Source: Candidatus Daviesbacteria bacterium
GTDB taxonomy: Bacteria > Patescibacteriota > Microgenomatia > Daviesbacterales > UBA10151
Direction of reading: 5' to 3'
Length of the DNA: 32,345 nucleotides
NCBI GenBank assembly: GCA_016183225.1
Contig: JACPEZ010000016.1
Coordinates: 1-32,345, forward strand
Below the pieces are notes generated by a model. That model saw only the letters and a list, made by a program, of their open reading frames with translations, did no database searches and was not told where the DNA came from. Position numbers and translations under genes: made by a program. Shown piece after piece: positions 1 through 6,705 of this stretch; position 1 is the stretch's first letter, and each line of letters opens with the position of its first letter.

Positions 1-36
1 AGACAAAATACAATAAGATAAATGAAAAGAATTTTT
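1..36 (+). repeat. Possible remnant of a trpS promoter and 5' end
   Basis: ATGAAAAGAATTTT at 22-35 is identical to the first 14 bases of trpS (243-256). A TACAAT box at 9-14 ends seven bases before this ATG, the same spacing as other promoters in the window. AATACAATAA (7-16) also recurs at 68-77. One reading is that the small gene at 79-246 was inserted at the trpS start, leaving the old promoter and first codons behind. The repeat is short and A-rich, so chance is possible. Confidence 0.35.
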
Positions 37-46
37 ATCCTAAAGC

Positions 47-75
47 TTGACTTTTGTATAACAGTGTAATACAAT
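47..75 (+). promoter_or_regulatory. Sigma70-type promoter, near-leaderless
   Basis: TTGACT (47-52), a 17-base spacer and TACAAT (70-75). Transcription should start near 81-83, at the tandem ATG ATG (79-84) of the next gene, so the mRNA would have almost no leader. Confidence 0.7.
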
Positions 76-78
76 AAA

Positions 79-246
79 ATGATGAAAAGAGAGAAATTGA
101 CGGCCGTACTAGTCATCAGGTTACCTAAAGAAGCAATTGATAAACTTGGAGAAATTGCTACAAGTAAAGGTCTAAATATCTCAACTCTAGCCAGAATGTG
201 GCTGATGGAAAAGTTGCAGGAGAATTTAAGGAGATCAAAAATATGA
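79..246 (+). CDS. Small ribbon-helix-helix (CopG/antitoxin-like) protein
   Basis: This 55-residue protein has the pattern of a ribbon-helix-helix DNA-binding domain: a short strand (TAVLVIRLP), helix one (KEAIDKLGEIATSKG), a turn (LNIS), and helix two (TLARMWLMEKLQENL). Such proteins usually dimerise and repress their own promoter, often as antitoxins. The start could be ATG 79 or ATG 82; the promoter puts the transcript start on top of them. Its TGA overlaps the trpS ATG in an ATGA motif, so the two are probably translationally coupled. No toxin partner is visible; one could lie upstream of the window. Confidence 0.65.
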   Translation: MMKREKLTAVLVIRLPKEAIDKLGEIATSKGLNISTLARMWLMEKLQENLRRSKI

Positions 247-1238
247 AAAGAATTTTGACCGGGGACAGGCCCACATCTGACAGTTTTCATTTGGGAAATT
301 ATGTGGGGTCGTTGGCTAATCGAGTAAAATTGCAAGATGAATATGATGCTTTTATTCTGATCGCGGATCTGCATGCCTTAACAACTCATTTTGATAAAAC
401 AGAAGATCTTGAAAAAAATATCCGTGGCTTGATGCTAGGATATTTATCTGTGGGACTTGACCCTAAAAAAGTTACTTTTGTACTTCAATCTAAAGTGCCG
501 GAGGTTTTGGAACTGGCCTATTTTCTGGGAACACTAACTCCGCGAGCTGTTTTGGAACGCCAGCCGGCTTTAAAAGAAAAACTTGATCAGGGGGAACAGG
601 ACACTTTTGCCCTTTTCCAGTATCCGGTGTTGATGGCAGCTGATATTCTCCTTCCCAAAGCCAATTTGGTGCCTGTTGGTAAAGACCAGAAAGCCCATGT
701 GGAATTTGCCAGAGATGTTGCCATTAAATTTAACAATTTATATGGAGAGGTTTTTCCTTTACCAGAGTCCTTAATAGGGGATGTGCCCACTCTTCCCGGC
801 ACAGACGGCCAGGGGAAAATGAGCAAATCATTAAATAATGCCATTTTTTTGACTGATTCTGCGGAAGAAGTGGAGAAAAAGGTCATGAGTATGTATACAG
901 ATCCCAAAAGAATTCATCCCACAGATCCGGGGACTGTTGAAGGAAATCCGGTTTTTGTTTATCTGGATGCATTTGGGACTGATGCTGACAAACCACAAAC
1001 TACTAACTACAAACTACTTTACTCAAAAGGCCAAGTAGGGGATATTGAGGTAAAAAAGTACCTGGTTAAAATTCTTAATAATTTCCTGGATCCAATCCGC
1101 CAAAGGCGAGATAAATTAGAAAAAGAACCAGAGCTTGTGGATAGAATTTTAAAAGAGGGCACAGCCAAAGCCAGAACAGAGGCCCAAAAAACATTGGCAG
1201 AAGTCAAAAAAGCCATGAAATTGGATTATTTTGTATGA
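243..1238 (+). CDS. trpS: Tryptophan-tRNA ligase
   Basis: TrpRS charges tRNA-Trp with tryptophan using ATP. The 331-residue protein has the class I signature HLGN (residues 16-19, equivalent to HIGH) after the N-terminal GDRPTSD, and KMSKS at 192-196. The length suits bacterial TrpRS. The ATG at 243 is chosen because MKRILTGDRPT matches the family N terminus; a frame extending up to 198 would add residues unlike TrpRS and overlap the upstream gene. It overlaps the RHH gene before it and the OB-fold gene after it by ATGA motifs, so it lies in a coupled operon. A tandem AACTACA/T repeat at 995-1018 adds the stretch KPQTTNYKLLY in the C-terminal helical region. Confidence 0.95.
   Translation: MKRILTGDRPTSDSFHLGNYVGSLANRVKLQDEYDAFILIADLHALTTHFDKTEDLEKNIRGLMLGYLSVGLDPKKVTFVLQSKVPEVLELAYFLGTLTPRAVLERQPALKEKLDQGEQDTFALFQYPVLMAADILLPKANLVPVGKDQKAHVEFARDVAIKFNNLYGEVFPLPESLIGDVPTLPGTDGQGKMSKSLNNAIFLTDSAEEVEKKVMSMYTDPKRIHPTDPGTVEGNPVFVYLDAFGTDADKPQTTNYKLLYSKGQVGDIEVKKYLVKILNNFLDPIRQRRDKLEKEPELVDRILKEGTAKARTEAQKTLAEVKKAMKLDYFV
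995..1018 (+). repeat. In-frame heptamer repeat inside trpS
   Basis: Tandem units of the type AACTACA/AACTACT lie in the coding frame. They encode a Thr/Asn/Tyr-rich stretch with no obvious counterpart in usual TrpRS. This is one of six such in-frame heptamer tracts in the window. Confidence 0.55.
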
Positions 1239-1558
1239 TTTCCATAGACGAATTTCAAAAATTAGAATTAAAAGTGGGGACTGTGGTGGAGGCAGAAGAG
1301 GTGGAGGGGAGTGAGAAGTTGATTAAGTTGATGGTTGATTTGGGAGAGGATGAACCTAGACAAGTTTTGGCAGGGGTTAAGAAGTGGTATAAGCCCAAAG
1401 ATTTTGTGGGAAAACAGGTGGTAGTGGTGGTTAATCTGGAACCTAAAATGATGATGGGTTTGGAATCCCAGGGTATGATGCTGGCTGCAAGTTCTGAAGA
1501 TGGTCCTGTTTTCTTAACAGTTCCCAAAAAAGTTCCCTCCGGTACTAAAATCCGCTGA
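1235..1558 (+). CDS. tRNA-binding OB-fold protein (MetRS C-terminal / Trbp111-like)
   Basis: This 107-residue protein is a stand-alone EMAP/Trbp111-type tRNA-binding domain. It carries LELKVGTVVEAEEVEGSEKL near the N terminus, QVLAGVKKWY, VVVNLEPKMMMG and ESQGMMLAA, which match the dimerising C-terminal domain of methionyl-tRNA synthetase or the separate protein CsaA. These proteins bind the elbow of tRNA as dimers. It starts in an ATGA overlap with trpS, consistent with a tRNA-charging operon. It could act as a trans subunit of a MetRS that lacks this domain, but no metG is in the window. Confidence 0.85.
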   Translation: MISIDEFQKLELKVGTVVEAEEVEGSEKLIKLMVDLGEDEPRQVLAGVKKWYKPKDFVGKQVVVVVNLEPKMMMGLESQGMMLAASSEDGPVFLTVPKKVPSGTKIR

Positions 1559-1577
1559 TTTGTGTTAGAATTGCGAG

Positions 1578-4500
1578 GTGGCCAATGGCAGGAAAAAAAT
1601 AAATAATAATAATAAACTGCTTGCCGTTATCAAAGGCGTGCTTGTCTATATTCTAATTGCCGTAACAGCTTTGGTTTTTTTCTACCAAATGTCAGGCGGA
1701 CCATCCAATCAGGCGAATGAAGTGCCTATCTCCCAAATTATCCAGGATATTAAAGATCAAAAAATAGAAAAGATTTCTGTGGAGGGAAATAAAGTGACTG
1801 CCAAGCTGAAAAATGAGACAGAACCGCTTCATTCCCGCAAAGAAGAGGGAGAATCTATTTATAAAATCCTTGAAAGTTCCGGGGTTGATCCCAAATCTGT
1901 GACTATTGAAGTTAAAGATCTCTCCATGCAGCAAGCCTGGATAGGCATAATTTCTGCTATTTTGCCGGTTTTACTTCTGGTTGGTTTGATGTTTTTTCTT
2001 TTTAGAAATGCCCGGGAAGGAGCCCAGGGGATTTTTTCTTTTGCCCAATCAAAAGCCCGCCTTTTTACCAAGGATGCCCCCCAGATTAAATTTACCGACG
2101 TGGCAGGAGCAGGAGAAGCTAAAAAAGAGCTGGAAGAAGTAGTGGATTTTCTAAAAAGTCCGGCCAAATATAAAGAAATTGGGGCAAGGACCCCCAAGGG
2201 CGTGCTTTTAGTTGGTCCTCCCGGATGCGGTAAAACATTAATTTCGAGAGCTGTAGCAGGAGAGGCAGGCGTGCCTTTTTATTCTATTTCCGGTTCGGAA
2301 TTTATGGAAATGCTGGTGGGAGTGGGGGCAGCTAGGGTGCGTGACATGTTTGCCCAGGCCAAAAAAACCGCGCCTGCCATTATTTTTATTGACGAGATTG
2401 AATCAATTGGCAGGATGCGTGGTTTTGGCATGAGTTCCGGCCATGACGAGAGGGAGCAAACTTTAAATCAAATTCTGGTGGAAATGGACGGGTTTGCCCC
2501 TAATGAATCGGTCATAGTAATCGGGGCATCAGTAACTGGCGACACCCCTGTTTTAGTAAAGGATAAAGAGGGGGTTAAACTTTTACCAATTGGAGAGTTT
2601 ATTGATCAATATTATGCAGAAAGTGAAGAAGGTGTTGAAAAGTTTGTAAATGATATTGAAACCTTAGGTTTTGAAAAAAGAGAATTAGCCAGAAAAGATA
2701 ATAGATTATTCTTCCAAAATAGTGCATTTAAAAAGGTCAGAAGCCTTTTTCGCCATCAGGTAAAAGAAATTTATGAGATATTATATCTTGGCGGAAAGAT
2801 GAAAACTACGGGTAATCACTCGGTGTTCGTCAGAACCAACCAAGGCATTATTCCTAAAAAAGTCAGCGAACTTAAAAAAGGTGATGTCCTGGTAAATTTG
2901 CCGCTTAAAGTCAATCGTACGAGTAAACAACTAACAGAAGTTAGGGCTCATAAATTTAACCAGCAGTTCCACTTGAGGTTGCCTGTTTACCAAGATACCA
3001 AAGAAGATTTGCAGTGGGAGGAAAAATATTTGTTTGCCCAAACAAATTATGGTGCGCTCTCTCAATCTCAAATAGGTGGACAAATCGGCGTTTCACAAAC
3101 TACTGTTGGTAATTGGTTGAGAGGAGTATTTTTGCCAAGAAAAATTTCTAGAAATTATTTTAATCATCAACTTCCGAAAGAGATTTTAGTCACGCCAGCC
3201 CTCTGTAGATTGCTTGGTTACTATGTCGCAGAAGGCTATGCCAGAAAAGGAGTGGATTTTTGCTTTAACATTAAAGAAACTCAATTGGTTGCTGATGTTA
3301 AAACCTTGATGAGAGAGATATTCGGACTTTCTCCTGATCGTGAGCGTAATATCACTAGTAATGCCGTAAATATTGTTTATTATTCAACTCCTGTGGGATT
3401 GTTCTTTGCTCAACATGGAGGAAAAGGTGCCCCAGGAAAGCGTGTACCAGCATTTTTATTTGAGGCTCCCAGAGAGTATTTTATTGAATTTTTAAGAGGG
3501 GTATTCCTGGGGGATGGATATTTGGATGAAAGTGGTAAAGGAGAGATTACTTCAATATCAAAACAGTTGATCTTACAGTTAAACTGGCTTTGCCGAATGC
3601 ACAAAATTAAAACTTATCTTACTTCATTCACCACTCAAGAGGGAAGAAGGATAAAAAATGGTCAACCTCTGTCTAAAAATGTTGCATATAGGTTAGGATT
3701 TGGTAAGTCTAATAATCCCTTTATTAAAGTCAAGACAATTAAGGATAATCCAATTAAAAGACCAATTGTGCAAAAAATTGAAAAAAGGCCATTCAATGGA
3801 TATGTCTATGATTTATGTGGGGTGGAAAACGAGGCTTTCTTTGGAGGAGATTCACCAATTCTTTTGCATAACACCAACCGGCCTGACCTTTTGGATCCGG
3901 CTTTGGTCCGCCCGGGCAGATTTGACAGAAGAGTGATGCTAAGCATGCCGGACATTGAAGAAAGAAAATCTATAATCGAACTGCACATGAAAGGTAAGCC
4001 TTTTACAAAAGAAGTGGATACGGGAAGATTGGCCCGGCGGACAGTGGGATTTTCCGGAGCGGATCTTGCGAATATGTTAAATGAAGCGGCCATTTTGGCA
4101 GCTCGGGAAGCCAAAAAAGCCATTGAACCTAAAGATTTGGAAGAAGCTGCTACCAAGGTTAAACTGGGGCCGCAAAGAAAAAGAATGCAAACTGAAACAG
4201 ACAGAAAATTGTCTGCTTATCATGAAGCCGGCCATGCCATTGTGGGCCATCATTTGCCTTTGGTTGATCCGGTTCACAGGATTTCCATTGTGTCGCGGGG
4301 CATGACCGGTGGTCACACCATGTTTCCACCAACTGAAGATCGCTCCAATGAAACCAGATCAAGACTCCTTCAGCAAATTACCACTGCTTTGGGTGGTCGG
4401 GCAGCCGAGGAAATGGTTTTTAAGGATATTTCAACCGGCGCAGCGAGTGACTTGGAAATAGCGACCTCAATTGCCCGGGAAATGGTGACAGAATATGGCA

Positions 4501-4766
4501 TGTCTGATTTAGGCCCGATTAATGTCAAATCCCGGCCCATGTTTGGCATGTGGCCCATGGGGGATGAAGGGGGAGCATCCCAAACCATGCAAACCGGTAT
4601 TGATAAAGAAGTTAAAAAAATCATTGATGTATGCTATAAAGATGCTCAAAAGATTTTAAAAGCAGAAAAAACAAAACTTGATAAAGTGGCCAAGGCTTTA
4701 CTGGAGAAAGAGACTTTAGATACGGATGAGTTTGAAAAACTGGTGGGGAAAAAGAAAAGTATCTAA
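1578..4766 (+). CDS. ftsH: ATP-dependent zinc metalloprotease FtsH containing an intein
   Basis: FtsH is a membrane-anchored AAA+ hexamer that unfolds and degrades membrane and soluble proteins. The precursor has 1062 residues; removing the intein (318-765) leaves 614, a normal FtsH size. Membrane segments lie at about 13-36 and 122-143, flanking an external domain. Walker A is GPPGCGKT (213-220), Walker B is IIFIDEI (269-274), and the second region of homology TNRPDLLDPALVRPGRFDR directly follows the intein. The zinc site is HEAGH (882-886) with a later Asp in ASDLE (about 958). The start is GTG at 1578; an extended -10 (TGTTAGAAT) ends at 1571, so the mRNA may begin at the GTG. Its stop overlaps the convergent DUF2283 gene by four bases. 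Activity should depend on protein splicing. Confidence 0.95.
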   Translation: MANGRKKINNNNKLLAVIKGVLVYILIAVTALVFFYQMSGGPSNQANEVPISQIIQDIKDQKIEKISVEGNKVTAKLKNETEPLHSRKEEGESIYKILESSGVDPKSVTIEVKDLSMQQAWIGIISAILPVLLLVGLMFFLFRNAREGAQGIFSFAQSKARLFTKDAPQIKFTDVAGAGEAKKELEEVVDFLKSPAKYKEIGARTPKGVLLVGPPGCGKTLISRAVAGEAGVPFYSISGSEFMEMLVGVGAARVRDMFAQAKKTAPAIIFIDEIESIGRMRGFGMSSGHDEREQTLNQILVEMDGFAPNESVIVIGASVTGDTPVLVKDKEGVKLLPIGEFIDQYYAESEEGVEKFVNDIETLGFEKRELARKDNRLFFQNSAFKKVRSLFRHQVKEIYEILYLGGKMKTTGNHSVFVRTNQGIIPKKVSELKKGDVLVNLPLKVNRTSKQLTEVRAHKFNQQFHLRLPVYQDTKEDLQWEEKYLFAQTNYGALSQSQIGGQIGVSQTTVGNWLRGVFLPRKISRNYFNHQLPKEILVTPALCRLLGYYVAEGYARKGVDFCFNIKETQLVADVKTLMREIFGLSPDRERNITSNAVNIVYYSTPVGLFFAQHGGKGAPGKRVPAFLFEAPREYFIEFLRGVFLGDGYLDESGKGEITSISKQLILQLNWLCRMHKIKTYLTSFTTQEGRRIKNGQPLSKNVAYRLGFGKSNNPFIKVKTIKDNPIKRPIVQKIEKRPFNGYVYDLCGVENEAFFGGDSPILLHNTNRPDLLDPALVRPGRFDRRVMLSMPDIEERKSIIELHMKGKPFTKEVDTGRLARRTVGFSGADLANMLNEAAILAAREAKKAIEPKDLEEAATKVKLGPQRKRMQTETDRKLSAYHEAGHAIVGHHLPLVDPVHRISIVSRGMTGGHTMFPPTEDRSNETRSRLLQQITTALGGRAAEEMVFKDISTGAASDLEIATSIAREMVTEYGMSDLGPINVKSRPMFGMWPMGDEGGASQTMQTGIDKEVKKIIDVCYKDAQKILKAEKTKLDKVAKALLEKETLDTDEFEKLVGKKKSI
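2529..3872 (+). other. Intein with LAGLIDADG homing endonuclease in FtsH
   Basis: The 448-residue intein runs from Ser (SVTGDTPVLV, block A) to Asn (block G SPILLHN), followed by Thr as the +1 extein residue. Precise removal restores VIVIGA-TNRPDLL, the normal FtsH sequence. Block B is TTGNHSVFV with the TxxH pattern; block F is VYDLCGVENEAFFGG. The central endonuclease has two LAGLIDADG-like helices, LLGYYVAEG and FLRGVFLGDG, with acidic residues (Glu, Asp) retained, so it may be active. Between the splicing half and the endonuclease lies a helix-turn-helix-like stretch (SQSQIGGQIGVSQTTVGNWL) that could help DNA binding. Ser at position 1 with Thr at +1 is a workable class 1 chemistry. Confidence 0.93.
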
Positions 4767-5005
4767 CGGATTCTGTTGAGGATGGGAGTTGAGTAATCTA
4801 AAGAAGTAGGTTTAAACCCCAGTTTTGTGCCTAAAACTCTAGAGGCATTTAGGATTTCAATGCCTAAAAGCTCACCCTTTTTATTCAGCTCCACACTGAC
4901 CCCTGGAGATATCTCGCGATATTCATCTTCTGCTCCGGAGCGGATATTAAACCACAAAACATCAGTTTTTTTATCATAATAAATTTTTTGCTTAGTTTTT
5001 TTCAT
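4763..5005 (-). CDS. DUF2283 protein, probable antitoxin-like partner
   Basis: This 80-residue protein fits the DUF2283 pattern: an N-terminal IYYDKKTDVLWFNI strand pair, EISPGVSVELNKKGELLGIEILNAS in the middle, and a short tail ending in ILNRIR. It follows a DUF4258-like gene, which overlaps its start by 14 bases. A second pair of the same two families lies at 14274-14769 with gene order conserved. The repeated pairing suggests a toxin-antitoxin-like module, with this protein the probable antitoxin; that role is inferred. It is convergent with ftsH, and the two stops overlap. Confidence 0.75.
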   Translation of the reverse strand: MKKTKQKIYYDKKTDVLWFNIRSGAEDEYREISPGVSVELNKKGELLGIEILNASRVLGTKLGFKPTSLDYSTPILNRIR

Positions 5006-5282
5006 TTTTAATCCACCTTCTCCTTTGTAATTTATTGTTAATTTCCTGTTCAGTGACAGGATGGATAGTGATTGCTTCTATGGTGTCTTCTATTATATCA
5101 TAAGCCACCGCCATTAGTCGTAGTTTCCCATAATACCGCAAAGTTTTAATGGCGATTTTACGATTAGTTAGGGTATCAAAATAATTTTCTTCGGGATCTG
5201 ATAAAATCTTTTTGGGATAGTCTTGAGGAATTAGCCTTTGTTGTAAACGGATTTTTAAATGAGGTTTTAAAATAATTTTCAT
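4992..5282 (-). CDS. DUF4258-like small protein, putative toxin
   Basis: A 96-residue basic protein: MKIILKPHLKIRLQQRLIPQDYPKKILSDP, then a strand-rich part (KIAIKTLRYYGKLRLMAVAYDI) and a tail EQEINNKLQRRRW. The HxxxRxxxRxI..EV.xxI.xP pattern resembles DUF4258, a small RelE/BrnT-like fold often next to an antitoxin. The ATG at 5282 is chosen because it starts the conserved part; a longer frame would begin inside the ftsH repeat. On this strand, TTTTCA, a 17-base spacer and TAGACT end seven bases before this ATG. Function is inferred from context. Confidence 0.65.
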   Translation of the reverse strand: MKIILKPHLKIRLQQRLIPQDYPKKILSDPEENYFDTLTNRKIAIKTLRYYGKLRLMAVAYDIIEDTIEAITIHPVTEQEINNKLQRRRWIKNEKN

Positions 5283-5305
5283 TAATTTTAGTCTATCAGA
5301 AGTTA

Positions 5306-5371
5306 ATGAGTTTGAAAAACTGGCCCGCCTGCCATGACTGGCATTGTCGGGCAGGTTGGGAAAAAAGAAAA
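5306..5371 (+). repeat. Direct-repeat copy of the ftsH 3' end, split by a palindrome
   Basis: 5306-5323 is identical over 18 bases to ftsH 4726-4743 (coding EFEKL). 5357-5371 matches ftsH 4744-4758 at 14 of 15 bases. In 5306-5371 the two parts are separated by a GC-rich palindrome at 5324-5356; in ftsH they are contiguous. So the ftsH tail occurs twice, bracketing the DUF2283/DUF4258 pair like the left and right ends of an insertion. Confidence 0.8.
5324..5360. repeat. GC-rich palindromic element
   Basis: Outer arms CCCGCCTGCC and GGGCAGGTTGGG pair imperfectly, and an inner hairpin TGCCA-TGAC-TGGCA sits between them. It is much richer in GC than its surroundings and interrupts the ftsH-tail copy. 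It could be a small REP-like mobile palindrome or a terminator stem, but no U-tract of terminator type immediately follows on the plus strand. Confidence 0.5.
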
Positions 5372-5372
5372 C

Positions 5373-5401
5373 TTGATAAGCAGGAGGATATAATATATAG
5401 T
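5373..5401 (+). promoter_or_regulatory. Promoter, near-leaderless
   Basis: TTGATA (5373-5378), a 17-base spacer and TATAGT (5396-5401). The next ATG is at 5409, seven bases after the -10 box, so the transcript should start at or next to the start codon. Confidence 0.6.
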
Positions 5402-5408
5402 TAGCATT

Positions 5409-5795
5409 ATGGAGAACGAACAACAAATCGGAGGAAATAACGGGGCGGTACAGGCGGTGATGGGGGAACCAGACCTATTTGCGATTCTAGGGTTAATCCA
5501 CATGGAGGGAGGTACTACTACAGAGGAATTAATTCGCGATGTTGAATCCCCCTTTGTACTGGTTCGCGATCTCGTCGACCGCCTAGCTGCGCTCAGGATG
5601 GTTTTTCAATACCCGGTCGGGGACGCCCAACGCGTGGTTGTTGCTCCAAGAGGGTTGGGACTACTCGCCCGGGCAGGCTTTGACATAGGGGGTCCTGGTC
5701 GCACTTTGGATTCATGGATTCACCTTCTACCCACGCATTTGTACCCTGCACCGAACGAGGTAGCGACTCAAATGGCAAACATGTTGTTAAGGTGA
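5409..5795 (+). CDS. Predicted winged-helix-like protein of unknown function
   Basis: A 128-residue protein. Residues about 20-90 (DLFAILGLIHMEGGTTTEELIRDVESPFVLVRDLVDRLAALRMV, then a Tyr/Val hairpin and a RGLGLLARAG helix) look like a winged helix-turn-helix fold of the MarR/ArsR/PadR kind, so DNA binding is plausible but unproven. It has its own promoter just after the ftsH-tail copy, with ATG 5409 at the expected transcript start. The codons are visibly richer in G and C than in the neighbours, which suggests transfer. I do not recognise a specific family. Confidence 0.6.
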   Translation: MENEQQIGGNNGAVQAVMGEPDLFAILGLIHMEGGTTTEELIRDVESPFVLVRDLVDRLAALRMVFQYPVGDAQRVVVAPRGLGLLARAGFDIGGPGRTLDSWIHLLPTHLYPAPNEVATQMANMLLR

Positions 5796-5844
5796 ACACC
5801 ATTTCCTTCTTTTTTTGATTTATTTTAGCTCTCCAATTTAGCTT

Positions 5845-5861
5845 TCCAATCCGGGATTGGA
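5845..5861. other. Perfect 7-bp hairpin between genes
   Basis: TCCAATC-CGG-GATTGGA forms a perfect seven-pair stem with a three-base loop, 50 bases after the winged-helix-like gene. There is no following T-run, so it is at best a weak terminator or RNA-stability element. Confidence 0.35.
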
Positions 5862-5871
5862 GATTCAAAAT

Positions 5872-5937
5872 CTATTCAATTCTGTGAGTAATGGCATTTA
5901 AGATTTTAATTCCATTTGTGCTATATTGATATTGAAT
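5872..5937 (-). pseudogene. Possible DUF2283 remnant
   Basis: On the minus strand the frame reads TNGIKILNA...IE then stop, matching the GIEILNAS motif of the DUF2283 protein at 4763-5005. No start or upstream domain remains. It may be the decayed tail of an older DUF2283 module. The match is only about eight residues. Confidence 0.3.
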
Positions 5938-5944
5938 TAAGGGG

Positions 5945-5973
5945 TTGACATAATATATCAAATTTGATATAAT
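5945..5973 (+). promoter_or_regulatory. Consensus promoter with palindromic operator for higBA
   Basis: Perfect boxes TTGACA (5945-5950) and TATAAT (5968-5973) with a 17-base spacer. A perfect 18-bp palindrome (5954-5971, core ATATCAAATTTGATAT) fills the spacer and overlaps the -10. Such a site would let a HigA-type repressor dimer block RNA polymerase. The ATG at 5978 starts four bases after the -10 box, so the mRNA should be leaderless. Confidence 0.8.
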
Positions 5974-5977
5974 TAAT

Positions 5978-6313
5978 ATGGAATTTGAAATAGACTTTTA
6001 TAAAAATAGTTCTGGGGAAAGTCCGGTTGAGAAAGCACTAGATCAATTGAAGGTCGCAAACATTATTTTGTGGCGTAAGGCATTAAAAGGGATTGAAAAA
6101 ATAAAAAGAAGGGAATATCATAAAGAGCCTTTATCAAAATATTTAGAGCCTGGATTATGGGAGTTGAGGGTAAAATCAGGTACAGACATATTGAGAATTG
6201 TCTATACTTTTCAGAAAGGTCGGATTATTATATTGTTGCATCTATTTGTTAAAAAGAAGCAGAAAACGCCAGCGGATGAGCTTAATATTGCCAGAAAAAG
6301 ATTATCGAAATAA
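5978..6313 (+). CDS. HigB/RelE-family toxin (Gp49-like)
   Basis: A 111-residue basic protein. The central and C-terminal part, GLWELRVKSGTDILRIVYTFQKGRIIILLHLFVKKKQKTPADELNIARKR, is typical of the phage-derived Gp49/HigB group of RelE-like ribonucleases, including the LWELR, RI.Y and F.KK.QKTP..E...A motifs. These cut mRNA at the ribosome. The XRE-family antitoxin follows 18 bases later. Toxin-first order is usual for higBA. The promoter and its internal palindrome point to autoregulation. Confidence 0.88.
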   Translation: MEFEIDFYKNSSGESPVEKALDQLKVANIILWRKALKGIEKIKRREYHKEPLSKYLEPGLWELRVKSGTDILRIVYTFQKGRIIILLHLFVKKKQKTPADELNIARKRLSK

Positions 6314-6331
6314 AAATGGAGGTTAATTAAA

Positions 6332-6658
6332 ATGAAAAGAAGAAAAGATGATTTTGATAGATACCTGGAGAAGGCCTTAAAGGCAGATCCTTTTTTGGCA
6401 GAAGAACTGGAAAAAGCTGATAGGGCATGGGATATTGCCTTTCAAATTTATGATTTAAGAAAAAAAGCGGGTTTAACCCAAACAGATCTGGCCAAACTGG
6501 TGGGTACCAGACAATCAAACATTGCCCGGATAGAGGACGCCGATTATACCGGCTATACCTTGAAAACCCTGGAAAAAGTAACTAAAGCCTTAAAAGCCAA
6601 ACTGGAAATTAAAATTGTGCCTTTGGATTCCCGCCAAAATTTCTTTATGACCGGATGA
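6332..6658 (+). CDS. HigA-type XRE-family antitoxin
   Basis: A 108-residue protein with a helix-turn-helix at about residues 42-75 (IYDLRKKAGLTQTDLAKLVGTRQSNIARIEDADY) and a following helix TLKTLEKVTKALKAKLEIKI, typical of HigA. It should bind and neutralise the upstream HigB-like toxin and repress the shared promoter at the palindrome 5954-5971. A GGAGG Shine-Dalgarno lies nine bases before ATG 6332, unlike first genes in this window, which suits an internal operon gene. Confidence 0.88.
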   Translation: MKRRKDDFDRYLEKALKADPFLAEELEKADRAWDIAFQIYDLRKKAGLTQTDLAKLVGTRQSNIARIEDADYTGYTLKTLEKVTKALKAKLEIKIVPLDSRQNFFMTG

Positions 6659-6666
6659 ATTTCTTC

Positions 6667-6703
6667 TTGACAGCGTATGATGAAATTTGATAAAATCATC
6701 ATA
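6667..6703 (+). promoter_or_regulatory. Promoter with inverted-repeat operator for the AbrB/PIN pair
   Basis: TTGACA (6667-6672), an 18-base spacer and TAAAAT (6691-6696). The arms TATGATGA (6676-6683) and TCATCATA (6696-6703) form a perfect 8-bp inverted repeat around the -10, a likely antitoxin operator. ATG 6706 is nine bases after the box. Confidence 0.72.
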
Positions 6704-6705
6704 TT

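Noticed and set aside
3205..3560. LAGLIDADG motifs as a free-standing homing endonuclease gene
   Set aside because: They lie in one continuous frame with ftsH, flanked by clear splicing blocks, so they belong to the intein.
4081..4305. Second plus-strand frame inside ftsH
   Set aside because: It is an out-of-frame shadow of the protease region; its sequence has no domain and ftsH is clearly coding here.
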